Positions 25,526 to 34,714 of a DNA stretch of 64,000 bases are shown piece by piece (the first letter of the stretch is position 1; each line of letters begins with the position of its first letter). Source of the stretch: CAVRJC01 sp964505725 (GTDB taxonomy: Bacteria > Actinomycetota > Acidimicrobiia > IMCC26256 > DASPTH01); the NCBI GenBank assembly GCA_964505725.1, contig CAZDJK010000085.1, forward strand, positions 11,798 through 75,797, given 5' to 3'. Below the pieces are notes generated by a model. It was not told where the DNA came from and ran no database searches. It saw only the letters and a program-made list of their open reading frames with translations. Position numbers and translations under genes: made by a program.

Positions 25526-28207
25526 TCACGCTTGACCGTGGGCGGCATCGTGTCGGCGCGCGGCGGAGGCGATCGGTCGGGGTGGTTGGTGGTGGATCCA
25601 GCGTGATGCGCGGCGACGGATGCGGCGTTCGCGACGGACTTCAGGTGCGCGTTCTGGGCGAGTAGGTCCGGGGACGCGTTCGAAGAAGCGCCGTTTCGCA
25701 ACTTCGACGAGGAAGAGGTATAGGGCGACCATGCCGGCGAGCACGGCGAAGAAGTCGGCGGGGAGTGCCGTGAAGCCGAGGTCGTGGGCAAACGGCGAGT
25801 AGGGGAGGAGTGCGCCGATGGCGATGACGCCAATGACTGCGAACAGGAGGGGGCGGCTGGGGCGGCTGCGCCAGAACGGTACGCGCCGGGTTCGGATCAC
25901 GAAGACGACGAGGGTCTGAGTGGCGAGGGATTCGACGAACCATCCGGAGCGGAACAACGCGGGGCCGGCAGCGAAGGGACCGAGCATGATCGCGAAGGTG
26001 GCGAAGTCGAAGATCGAGCTGATGGGTCCGAACGTGAGCATGAAGCGTCGGATGAAGTTGATATCCCAGTGTGAGGGGCGGGCCACGAGTTCGGGGTCGA
26101 CAAGGTCAGTGGGGATGGCCAGTTGGCTGGTGTCGTAGTGGAGGTTGTTGAGCAGGATCTGGCTGGGGAGCATCGGGAGGAACGAAAGGAAGGTTGAGGC
26201 AACGGCGGCGCTGAACATGTTTCCGAAGTTCGACGAGGTACCCATGAGCACGTACTTGATGGTGTTCGCGAAGGTGCGCCGTCCCTCTGCGACTCCGTCG
26301 GCGAGCACGCCGAGGTCCTTTTCGAGCATGACGATGTCGGCGGCGTCTTTGGCGACATCGGCGGCGGAGTCGACCGAGATCCCGACGTCGGCGGCGTGGA
26401 GGGCGACGGCGTCGTTGACCCCGTCACCCAGGAACGCGACGTCACGGTCGGGCTCGCGGTGGGCGCGGATGAGTCGGGCTTTCTGTTCGGGACTCACGCG
26501 GGCGAAGATCGTGGCGTCGACGACGCGGGCGCGCAGTGCCTCATCGTCGAGTGCGGTGATCTCGGTCCCGGTCAGCGTGGCGCCGATGTCGAGGCCGAGG
26601 TCGCGACAGACTTTCTCGGCGACGATGGCATTGTCGCCGGTGACGACTTTGACCGTGATACCGAGCGCGGCGAGACGCCCGAGGGAGGCCGCGGCATCAA
26701 GTTTCGGTTGATCCAAGAATACGAGGTAACCAACCAGCGTGAGGTCGTGCTCGTCGCCGGCCGTTACCGCTTCCGCGCCGGGCGCCGGCCGCGTGGCGAC
26801 CGCGACGACGCGCCCGCCGGCGGCGAACTCGGTGTCGAGCGCATGACGAGCCGAGTCGGGCACGTCGCCGCAGGCGGCGAGGACCGATTCGGGCGCACCT
26901 TTGGTGATGAGTACCCGACCGCGGGCGGGATCGTCGACCAGGACGGTCGACATCCGCCGGTCGTGGTCGAACGGCACTCTCCCGAGCTGGCGTACCTCGG
27001 CGAGTGGCAGCGTCGAAGCACCGGGCGCTTGCCAGAGTGCGACATCGAGGGGGTTGCCGCCGACAGGCCGCCCGTCTTCGACCGTGGCTTCGTTGCAAAG
27101 CAGGCCGAGCTGGAACACCTCCGGATCCGACGTGCCAGCCAGGCCGACCGCGCGCCCGAAGCTGATCCGTCCCTCGGTGAGCGTGCCGGTCTTGTCGGTG
27201 AGCAGGATCTCGATGTCGCCAAGGTCCTCGATGCACACGAGACGCTTGACCAGCACCCCCAGCCGGGCAAGACGCCGGGACCCGGTCGCAAGACTGGTCG
27301 TCACCACCGCGGGGAGCAACTGGGGAGTGATCCCCACCGCGATCGCCAACGAGAACAGCAGCGATTCGAGCAGCGGCCGCTGCAGGATCAAGTTGATGAC
27401 GAAGATCGAAGTGGTCAGGACCCCGGCAACTTGGACGAGCAGCACGGAGAAATGTCGCAGCCCGGCCTGGAACTCGGTCACCTCCTGGCGTTCACCCAAC
27501 CCGGCGGCGATCTTGCCGAACTCCGTGCGCCGACCGGTGCTGACCACGACGCCTTCGCCGTCACCGTTGCTCACGACGGTGCCCATGAACACGCACGACG
27601 AAAGATCCCCCAGCGCACAGTCACCGGTGACCGAAGCAGTCGCCTTGTCAGCGGGCAACGACTCACCGGTCAGGACCCCCTCGTCACACTCGAGGCCCTC
27701 AGCAGCCACGAGCCGCACATCGGCCGGCACGACCTGTCCGATCGAGAGACGAACCAGATCGCCAGGTACGAGTTCCTTCACGTCGACCGTCTGAGACCGA
27801 CCGTCGCGATGCACAACCGCCTCGTGACGGATCTGCGCGTGCAGCGCTTGGGAGGCCAACTCGGCTCGGTATTCGTTGACGAACCCGAGCCCGACTGAGG
27901 CCACCAAGATCACCCCGATGATGACCGCGTCGGTCCGATCACCGACGAAGAACGACACGGTCGCCGTCACCACCAGCAACAACAACAGAGCGCTGCGTAA
28001 CTGGCGGCCGAGCACTTCCCACACCCGGACCCGACGCACCGCGATCACATTCGGGCCCACCAGCGCACGCCGACGCGCCACCTCGGCGTCGGCGAGCCCG
28101 TCGCCTGAGGTGTCCAAACGTTGCAGGGTCGCGGCGGGAGACAACGCAGCCGCTGCCGCGACGCTCAGATCGTCTGGGACGCGGTCCGCGTCGACTGCAG
28201 AACTCAT
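25526..28207 (-). CDS. MgtA-like P-type ATPase (Mg2+ or related cation)
   Basis: 893-residue P3B-type ATPase. Actuator TGES at 180-183, membrane motif VGITPQLLP near 291-299, phosphorylation loop with D338 (DKTGTLTEG), KGAPESVLAAC, GDGVNDAVAL, and NNLHYDTSQLAIPTD typical of Mg importers. A C-terminal Arg/His-rich tail of about 45 residues follows the last helix. It starts 28 bp downstream of the VIT gene, so both likely form an operon. Cation specificity is by similarity. Confidence 0.9.
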   Translation of the reverse strand: MSSAVDADRVPDDLSVAAAAALSPAATLQRLDTSGDGLADAEVARRRALVGPNVIAVRRVRVWEVLGRQLRSALLLLLVVTATVSFFVGDRTDAVIIGVILVASVGLGFVNEYRAELASQALHAQIRHEAVVHRDGRSQTVDVKELVPGDLVRLSIGQVVPADVRLVAAEGLECDEGVLTGESLPADKATASVTGDCALGDLSSCVFMGTVVSNGDGEGVVVSTGRRTEFGKIAAGLGERQEVTEFQAGLRHFSVLLVQVAGVLTTSIFVINLILQRPLLESLLFSLAIAVGITPQLLPAVVTTSLATGSRRLARLGVLVKRLVCIEDLGDIEILLTDKTGTLTEGRISFGRAVGLAGTSDPEVFQLGLLCNEATVEDGRPVGGNPLDVALWQAPGASTLPLAEVRQLGRVPFDHDRRMSTVLVDDPARGRVLITKGAPESVLAACGDVPDSARHALDTEFAAGGRVVAVATRPAPGAEAVTAGDEHDLTLVGYLVFLDQPKLDAAASLGRLAALGITVKVVTGDNAIVAEKVCRDLGLDIGATLTGTEITALDDEALRARVVDATIFARVSPEQKARLIRAHREPDRDVAFLGDGVNDAVALHAADVGISVDSAADVAKDAADIVMLEKDLGVLADGVAEGRRTFANTIKYVLMGTSSNFGNMFSAAVASTFLSFLPMLPSQILLNNLHYDTSQLAIPTDLVDPELVARPSHWDINFIRRFMLTFGPISSIFDFATFAIMLGPFAAGPALFRSGWFVESLATQTLVVFVIRTRRVPFWRSRPSRPLLFAVIGVIAIGALLPYSPFAHDLGFTALPADFFAVLAGMVALYLFLVEVAKRRFFERVPGPTRPERAPEVRRERRIRRRASRWIHHQPPRPIASAARRHDAAHGQA

Positions 28208-28235
28208 CGCACGATTATGTCCCGCCCGGTCGCGC

Positions 28236-28949
28236 TCAGATGCCGATCGAGCCGGCGAGATGTCCGACGAGCGCAGTCACAGCCATGGCCAACCCGCCGC
28301 CCACGAGGACCCGAATCGCAGCCCTGGCGCGAGGCGCTCGGCCGACCTGAGCCCCGAGCGCGCCCAGGACGCCGAGCGCGACGAGAGCGCTGACCGCGAC
28401 CAACACGACCCGAGACGACGCGGGCGCGACCCCGAACGTGACAAGCGGAACCAGCGCGCCGCACGAAAACGATGCTGCCGACACCCAAGCCGCCTGAAAG
28501 GGGCGGGCCCTCGAATCGGTGCTCTGCCCGAGCTCATCTCGGGCATGTGCAGCGAGCGCGTCGCTCGCACTCAGCTGCTCGGCGACGCGTCGAGCGAGCT
28601 CGCGATCGAGCCCACGTGCCCGGTAGATCGCCGTGAGCTCATCGAGCTCCGCCGCAGGATTCACCGCGTGCTCCAACCGCTCAGTCCGCAGGTCGCCCAG
28701 CTCCACATCGCGCTGGGAACTCACCGACACGAACTCGCCTGCACCCATCGCCATCGCGCCCGCAGCCAAGGCAGCCAGCCCAGCAGTGAGCACGGCACTG
28801 TGCGAGGCGCTCGAGGCCGCCACACCGAGCATGAGGCTCGCGGTCGAGACGATGCCGTCATCCGCCCCAAGCACCGCAGCACGCAACCACCCCGCCTGGC
28901 GGCCACGATGGCGCTCGAAAGTCGGGCGAACCGGCACGCTCCTCAGCAT
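28236..28949 (-). CDS. VIT1/CCC1 family iron-manganese transporter
   Basis: 237 residues. RAAVLGADDGIVSTASLMLGVA and AMGAGEFVSVSSQRD are family hallmarks in the first two helices; a short cytosolic loop (ELTAIYRARGL ... DELG) and three more helices follow. Likely moves Fe2+/Mn2+ out of the cytosol. Start chosen at ATG 28949; upstream ATG 28973 and further codons are open. Leads an apparent operon with the Mg-type ATPase. Confidence 0.85.
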   Translation of the reverse strand: MLRSVPVRPTFERHRGRQAGWLRAAVLGADDGIVSTASLMLGVAASSASHSAVLTAGLAALAAGAMAMGAGEFVSVSSQRDVELGDLRTERLEHAVNPAAELDELTAIYRARGLDRELARRVAEQLSASDALAAHARDELGQSTDSRARPFQAAWVSAASFSCGALVPLVTFGVAPASSRVVLVAVSALVALGVLGALGAQVGRAPRARAAIRVLVGGGLAMAVTALVGHLAGSIGI

Positions 28950-29271
28950 GACCCAAGATGGCTTCAGCTGCATATGGCAACGGCTGTCCCGCCGTGACAC
29001 GCGCTCGCTCCGTACGACGGAGACGCAAGCCGTCGTCGATCGAGGCCCCTACCGCCTCGTCCGCCATCCCGGATACCTCGGGTCGATCGTCGTCTGGGTG
29101 GGCAGTCGACTGGCTCTCAACTGGCTGATAGCGGCGGCAACTGCTGTCTTGCTCGGCGTGGTGTACGTCCATCGGATCGGCGCCGAAGAACGAATGCTCG
29201 TTGAACACTTCGGCGAGCCGTATCGGTCGTACACAGCCCGCACGTGGCGTTTACTCCCGTTCGTTTGGTGA
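28948..29271 (+). pseudogene. isoprenylcysteine methyltransferase-like remnant
   Basis: Carries the C-terminal half of an ICMT/PEMT-type membrane methyltransferase: TQAVVDRGPYRLVRHPGYLG, two helices, then EERMLVEHFGEPYRSYTARTWRLLPF. The N-terminal helices are missing and the upstream sequence is the antisense of the VIT gene. An ATG at 28948 could give a 107-residue product, but this looks like a 5'-truncated remnant. Confidence 0.6.
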
Positions 29272-29349
29272 TGCTCGCCGCGCGTCCATCCATCAGGAAT
29301 TCACCTGAACGTCGCCGGTCGGTAACCCGCACAAGAGGCGCTCGAGGTC

Positions 29350-30825
29350 ATGCTGGGCAGGGTGCGATCGGAGCCGACCGATGTCACGCCGAGCCTCATG
29401 TCCCCGGCGGGTGCCTACGTGCTGGTCCTGTTCGGCGCAACGGGCGACTTGGCGCGCCGCAAGCTGCTCCCGGGTCTCTTTCACCTCGCGCAGGCCGACC
29501 TGCTCCCCGAATGCCGCATCCTCGGAACGTCGCTCGAGGAGCACGACGACGACAGCTTCCGCCGATTCACCCGAGCTGCGCTCGACGAGTACGCGCATGA
29601 GGGCGTCCCCGAGCGCGAATGGGACGAGTTCGCGGCACGGCTGTCGTTCGTTGCCCAGGACGCCGATCCGACGACGCTCGGGAACCGGGTGCAGGAGCTC
29701 GAACGCGAGCTCGGCGGCGACGCCGCGCGCCTCCACTACCTGAGCGTGCCGCCGGCGGCCGCACCTGACGTGGTGGAGCTGCTCGGGAAGGCAGACCTCG
29801 CCGAGCGTTCACGCATCGTGATGGAGAAGCCCTTCGGGACGGATCTGGTGAGCGCGGTTCGCCTCAACAACACGTTGCACGCGACCTTCGACGAGGATCA
29901 GATTTTCCGCATCGACCACTTCCTGGGCAAGGAAGCGGCGTTGAACATCCTGGCTTTTCGGTTCGCCAACGGTCTTTTCGAGCCCATCTGGAACCGCGAA
30001 CACATCGCGCACGTGCAGATCGACGTCCCCGAGACACTGTCCATCGGCAGGCGGACCGCGTTCTACGAGACGACCGGCGCCTACCGCGACATGGTGGTGA
30101 CGCACCTCTTCCAGATCCTCGGGTTCATGGCCATGGAGCCGCCGACCGCGCTCGCGCCCCAGCCCATCAGCGAGGAGAAGAACAAGGTCTTCCGGTCCAT
30201 GAAGTCAATCGATCCCTCGACGGTGGTGCGAGGCCAGTACGACGGTTACCTCGACGAACCCGGCGTGCAGCCCGACTCGGAGACCGAGACGTTCGTCGCG
30301 CTGCGCTGCGAGATCGACAACTGGCGCTGGGCCGGCGTGCCGTTCTACCTGCGCACCGGCAAGCGCATGGCCGAGGATGCCCGCATCATCTCGATCGCCT
30401 TCCACCAACCGCCCAAGAGCATGTTCCCGGCCGGGTCGGGGGTCGGTGCCCACGGCCCGGACCACCTCACGTTCGACCTCGCCGACGCCTCCAAGTTGTC
30501 GTTGTCGTTCTACGGGAAGCGTCCCGGCCCGGGCATGAAGCTCGACAAGCAGAGCCTCGAGTTCGCACTCCACGGCAACCAGCGGTCGACGACACTGCTG
30601 GAGGCCTACGAACGGCTGATCTACGACGCCATGAGCAACGATCACACGCTCTTCAGCACCGCCGAAGGCATCGAGAGCCTGTGGGAGAAGTCGACGCCGT
30701 TGCTCGACGCGCCACCACCGCTGCGGCCCTACCGCCCCGGCTCCTGGGGACCCAACGCGATGCACCAGCTGATCGCACCCCACGCGTGGCGCCTGCCGTT
30801 CGAGCGGGCCTGGCGCAGCTCGTAG
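29350..30825 (+). CDS. zwf: glucose-6-phosphate 1-dehydrogenase (first copy)
   Basis: 491 residues. N-terminal Rossmann LFGATGDLARRKLLPGLF, MEKPFGTD, and the active-site RIDHFLGKEAALN with the catalytic His region. Oxidises glucose 6-phosphate to 6-phosphogluconolactone with NAD(P). A downstream ATG (29398) is an alternative start. Distinct from the second zwf at 52.1 kb (only moderately similar), so not a recent duplicate. Convergent with PPDK; a hairpin lies between. Confidence 0.93.
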   Translation: MLGRVRSEPTDVTPSLMSPAGAYVLVLFGATGDLARRKLLPGLFHLAQADLLPECRILGTSLEEHDDDSFRRFTRAALDEYAHEGVPEREWDEFAARLSFVAQDADPTTLGNRVQELERELGGDAARLHYLSVPPAAAPDVVELLGKADLAERSRIVMEKPFGTDLVSAVRLNNTLHATFDEDQIFRIDHFLGKEAALNILAFRFANGLFEPIWNREHIAHVQIDVPETLSIGRRTAFYETTGAYRDMVVTHLFQILGFMAMEPPTALAPQPISEEKNKVFRSMKSIDPSTVVRGQYDGYLDEPGVQPDSETETFVALRCEIDNWRWAGVPFYLRTGKRMAEDARIISIAFHQPPKSMFPAGSGVGAHGPDHLTFDLADASKLSLSFYGKRPGPGMKLDKQSLEFALHGNQRSTTLLEAYERLIYDAMSNDHTLFSTAEGIESLWEKSTPLLDAPPPLRPYRPGSWGPNAMHQLIAPHAWRLPFERAWRSS

Positions 30826-30852
30826 CCGTCAGACGCGGCCACGCCCATTCGC

Positions 30853-30882
30853 CCAACGGACTCCTGTCCGTCCGTCCGTTGG
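30853..30882. terminator. bidirectional terminator-like hairpin
   Basis: Perfect nine-base stem CCAACGGAC (30853-30861) and GTCCGTTGG (30874-30882) around a 12-base loop that repeats gtcc. It lies between convergent zwf and the PPDK-type gene. T-run is weak. Confidence 0.6.
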
Positions 30883-30889
30883 TGGCCGA

Positions 30890-32545
30890 TCATGGCGCTT
30901 GCGCCGTGACGGTCGACCCTTGTCGAGCGGTTGTGGACTTGTGCCACGCGCGGGCGCGCTCGATGAGCGCGGTTGGGCGTTCGTTCGTGATCGCGAGTTG
31001 GCCCTCGTACAGCAGGCCGCGGTCGCCGTCAACGGTGATGAGCTCGCCTTCAGCGAGTTCGTGCTCGCTGAAGCGCGCCGACTCGTGAACGAGGTCGATC
31101 GACATCTCGCGACAGCCGACCACGGTGACGACGCCGAGTTGGCGGGCGACGACCGCAGCATGTGACGTCCTGGCGCCAGAGGTGGTGACGAGTCCTGCGC
31201 AGACTGCGAGACCTGCGATGTCGTCGGTTGTCGCAGTGCCGCGCAGGAGGATCACCGGATCGCCTCGGGCCGCGAGTCGCCGCGCCGACGCGATGGTGAA
31301 GGCCGCCTGACCCGATACGACGCCGGTCCCTGCGGGGACACCGCACCCAATTGGTGCGGCGTTTGTGTCGAGTCGGGCCGTGGAGATCGTGTCGAGGTCG
31401 TACCCGTCCAGGCGTTGCAGCGCGGTGTTCGGGTCGATGAGACCTTCGTCGACGAGGTCTGAGGCGATTCGCAGCGCGGCGAGGGGTGTCCGCTTGGCGC
31501 TGCGAGTCTGGAGCATCCACAACACCCCGTTTTCGACGGTGAACTCGAAGTCTTGGGCGTCGTGGAAGATTCCTTCGAGCCGCCTGCGGACGTGTTGGAG
31601 TTGGCGGGCAAGCCCGGGGATACGTGCGATGAGCGCGTCGGTGTCACCCGCCATGTTGCGACCGGCCACAATGTCTTCACCTTGCGCGTCGAGGAGGAAG
31701 TCGACATAGAGGCGGTCGTCTCCCGAGGCCGGGTCGCGGGTGAAGCCGACGCCCGAACCGGAGTTCATCCCCATGTTGCCGAATACCATCGATTGCACGG
31801 TCACGGCGGTGCCGGCTGTGTCGTCGATTCCCTCCAATCGGCGGTAGTCGACGGCCCGTGGGGCCCACCACGACCCCAGCACCGATTCGACGGCGTTTCT
31901 CAATTGCGCCATCGGGTCCTGAGGGAACTGATGACGGGTCAGTGAGTGGTAGACGTCCTGGAGGTGACCCGCGACGATCCGCAGTGCGGCGACGTCGAGC
32001 TCGTCAACGGCGGGCACGGACTCGCGTGTGAGCGCCTCAGCGATGACGGCATCGAACGGCTCTGAGCGGCATCCGTCGACGACCTCGGCGTAGGTCTGGA
32101 TGAACCGGCGATACGAATCCCAGACGAACATCGGATCGCCGGTGGCGCGTAGCAACCCCGGGAGCGTCACGTCGCAGAGGCCGATGTTGAGGATCGTGTC
32201 GAGCATGCCGGGCATCGAGACCGCCGCACCGGAGCGGACTGACACGAGGAGCGGTCGGCGGCTCCCGCCGAAGCTCCGGCTCGTCGCTTGCTCGAGCAGG
32301 GCCACGCCGCGTCCGAGCAGCGTTTCGGTTTCGGACGGGAGCTCTCGACCGTTGTCGTCAAAGGAACGACACACATCGGTGGTGAGCACGAATGCCGGCG
32401 GCACCGGCAGGCCGCTCTCGCTCATCCGCATCAAGTTGTAGGCCTTGTTGCCGACCCGTTCGAGGCTGACGTCGCGGACGCTGGTATGACCGATGATCGG
32501 GAGAGGAAACGAACCGAGCTGAGGAGCGGTTGGTTGGTCGTTCAT
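30890..32545 (-). CDS. short pyruvate phosphate dikinase (ATP-grasp + His domains)
   Basis: 551 residues. N-terminal ATP-grasp with the PPDK signature VRSGAAVSMPGMLDTILNIGL; a swivelling phosphohistidine domain near 435-500 with SGARTSHAAVVARQLG. The C-terminal PEP/pyruvate barrel of full PPDK (usual total about 870) is absent, as in the short mycobacterial Rv1127c-type protein. It starts four bases inside the end of the 660-residue gene (ATGA), so coupled. It may phosphorylate another protein or act with a separate partner. Confidence 0.85.
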   Translation of the reverse strand: MNDQPTAPQLGSFPLPIIGHTSVRDVSLERVGNKAYNLMRMSESGLPVPPAFVLTTDVCRSFDDNGRELPSETETLLGRGVALLEQATSRSFGGSRRPLLVSVRSGAAVSMPGMLDTILNIGLCDVTLPGLLRATGDPMFVWDSYRRFIQTYAEVVDGCRSEPFDAVIAEALTRESVPAVDELDVAALRIVAGHLQDVYHSLTRHQFPQDPMAQLRNAVESVLGSWWAPRAVDYRRLEGIDDTAGTAVTVQSMVFGNMGMNSGSGVGFTRDPASGDDRLYVDFLLDAQGEDIVAGRNMAGDTDALIARIPGLARQLQHVRRRLEGIFHDAQDFEFTVENGVLWMLQTRSAKRTPLAALRIASDLVDEGLIDPNTALQRLDGYDLDTISTARLDTNAAPIGCGVPAGTGVVSGQAAFTIASARRLAARGDPVILLRGTATTDDIAGLAVCAGLVTTSGARTSHAAVVARQLGVVTVVGCREMSIDLVHESARFSEHELAEGELITVDGDRGLLYEGQLAITNERPTALIERARAWHKSTTARQGSTVTAQAP

Positions 32546-34524
32546 CGCGTGATGACGTCGGCGACGACGCGGTCACGGAGTTGGAGGGCTGAGCGCATCA
32601 GCGCGTCAGTGGCGTCTTCGACCGCACGTGAGATGTCGTTGGCGACCTGCAGCGTGCGGAAGTCGGAGGCGGAGACCGTGACCGCGGCGCGGGCCGCTCG
32701 GTCCGCATGGTCGGCGTCGTGTTCGAGTTCCACGACACGGTCGATCGCGAGCAGGAAATCCTCGATGTCGTCTGGTCGAGCGTCATCGAGAACGAGCCGC
32801 GCGAGTTCGAGCGCCTTGAGATGCTCCTCCGCTGCCAGCACCGCGAGCGACGCGAGGGGCTCCAGCACGGGCCGGATGACGGGAACCCCGTCGCGAGACA
32901 GGAGCGTGAGCTGGAACAGGGCTTCTTCGAGCGCGTCGAGCGCGTCGTCCTGGGTCGAAAGCTGGGTGGCGAACGCCTCACGACCTGCACCACGTCCGAC
33001 GGTCGATCGCGTCGCGATCACGATCTGATCGCCGCGATGCTCCCAGCCACTCCCCCGACTCGAGGCTCGTTGCGCGAATGGGACGCCTTCGTCGTCGGTG
33101 AGGCGGATGAGGGCGCTTCGCAGCGCTTGGGCTGTCTCGACCACGAGGCTGCCGTGCTCGGACGTCGCCTCCAGGATCTGACTCTGGGCGGCGTGGAGGT
33201 GGTTGACGAGCTCGACTCTGAGCTTGTCGCGGAGGAAACGGTGCGACTTGCCCTCGAGGAAACCCTGTGCAGTGGTCTGTAGGGCAAACCGGAGGACGCC
33301 GACGGTCGCTTCCCGGCCGAGCACGTCACGAAGTGGTGTGCCGTAGGGGGGCGGCAACTTCATGGCTTGCTCGACCGCGGTGAAGACGAGGCGCTCTCCG
33401 CCCAGTTCGAGGAATGCCCGATGCCCGCATTCAGCGTCGGCTGCCCACCGCAACAGGGCCACAGCGGTCTTCTTGCCGACGAGCGGCACCAGCCGCTTGC
33501 GCGCCCGGTTCCAATCGATGAGAAACACCACCCTCGATCCCAAGTACGAGAGGTAGACCGCGAGCGCGTCCCGGTCGGGAGCTTCGAACCTCCCCGTCGT
33601 CAGGTGGTGCGTCCCCAATCCCACACCGGCGTTTCGGTGTTCCGTCGGCGACCAGTCGATGTGGAACGGATCCAGCATCTGTTGGAAGAACGTCTGCCGG
33701 GGAAGGTGGACATCGGCATACGTGACCGTCGCGACCAGCCCCTCGACCGCGACGACGAGCACGTGGGCCTCGGTCATCCCGATGTCGTTCTGGATGAGGA
33801 GGCGCCGGCCGACATGTGTCGCCGTCGTTCCAAGCCCGGGATGGTCGAACTTCAATGGGGCGGTTCGATGAAGCCCGGACATGAACGCGGCGACGAGCTC
33901 CCGGTCGGCATCGTGGATGCTGTAGACCAGTGCACCGTCGAGGGTCTCCGTGGCGATCTCCGCTTGGAGCCGATTGAGCGCACGATGGCTGTCCATCACG
34001 AGGAGATGGATCGAATCGCCGGTCGAGTGGTCAGCTGATGTCGCGCGTTCGATGTAGTCGAAGGGCATGCGATCGCCGGCGAGGTCCGGGGATAGCATGC
34101 GCAGCCGTTCGAGCCGAGCGGGATCAGGCGATCCCTCCACTGCGACGACCGTCAACGGTCTGAGCATCTCGGCGACTGCACCCATCAGTGCGTCGTGGAT
34201 CTCACCTGCGCGAGGTACGACGAACGCGTTGTCGTCGCTCGCGACCGACGACTCCACCACCTGGTCGAGCCATTGGTCGTTGATCCCCGCAGCCAGTCGC
34301 TCGCCGTGCAGTGACGGCGCTGGGACGCCCGGCGCGCGGGCATGGGCCCCAGACGCCTGCAGCAGGGTGAGGTAATACTTCGCGCGATCGTTGGCTTCGA
34401 GTGCCTGATTCACCATCGACGGCAGCACCAGGGCCAGTTCCCCGAGGTCGCGTACGACCTCCCTCTTCGACGCCGGGCCACTCGTCGGCACCGTGATGGT
34501 CGCGGGATCGGTTCCTATGACCAT
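32542..34524 (-). CDS. unknown 660-residue protein with PhoU-like tail, coupled to PPDK
   Basis: ATG at 34524 follows GGAGG at good distance; an upstream frame of 43 codons is unsupported. No signal peptide or membrane helix. The C-terminal about 90 residues (LLAIDRVVELEHDADHADRAARAAV ... ISRAVEDATDALMRSALQLRDRV) resemble helical PhoU/DUF47 proteins. The middle is alpha/beta with no known motif. Translational coupling to the short PPDK suggests a joint function, for example as its missing partner or regulator (inference). Confidence 0.7.
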   Translation of the reverse strand: MVIGTDPATITVPTSGPASKREVVRDLGELALVLPSMVNQALEANDRAKYYLTLLQASGAHARAPGVPAPSLHGERLAAGINDQWLDQVVESSVASDDNAFVVPRAGEIHDALMGAVAEMLRPLTVVAVEGSPDPARLERLRMLSPDLAGDRMPFDYIERATSADHSTGDSIHLLVMDSHRALNRLQAEIATETLDGALVYSIHDADRELVAAFMSGLHRTAPLKFDHPGLGTTATHVGRRLLIQNDIGMTEAHVLVVAVEGLVATVTYADVHLPRQTFFQQMLDPFHIDWSPTEHRNAGVGLGTHHLTTGRFEAPDRDALAVYLSYLGSRVVFLIDWNRARKRLVPLVGKKTAVALLRWAADAECGHRAFLELGGERLVFTAVEQAMKLPPPYGTPLRDVLGREATVGVLRFALQTTAQGFLEGKSHRFLRDKLRVELVNHLHAAQSQILEATSEHGSLVVETAQALRSALIRLTDDEGVPFAQRASSRGSGWEHRGDQIVIATRSTVGRGAGREAFATQLSTQDDALDALEEALFQLTLLSRDGVPVIRPVLEPLASLAVLAAEEHLKALELARLVLDDARPDDIEDFLLAIDRVVELEHDADHADRAARAAVTVSASDFRTLQVANDISRAVEDATDALMRSALQLRDRVVADVITR

Positions 34525-34609
34525 GATCGGGCCTCCTCTCGAGTGGACGTGCCATGCCGTCTGCCGGACTCCGCCGCAGCGTGCACCCGCGCAACTCGCA
34601 ACTAGACGA

Positions 34610-34623
34610 CCATTTGCAAATGG
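34610..34623. promoter_or_regulatory. 14-bp perfect palindrome upstream of PPDK operon
   Basis: CCATTTGCAAATGG is a perfect, AT-rich palindrome in an otherwise GC-rich gap (34525-34714), 86 bp upstream of the 660-residue gene's ATG on its strand. Size and place suit an operator for a dimeric regulator; no regulator gene is adjacent. Confidence 0.5.
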
Positions 34624-34714
34624 GGTGTCGCACCGCCGCCTCGCCGAGAGCACGTTAGGCCGGTCTGCCGCCTCGGCCGAATCCGTCGCCAGGTTTCTTC
34701 ACGACCCGAGCGAG

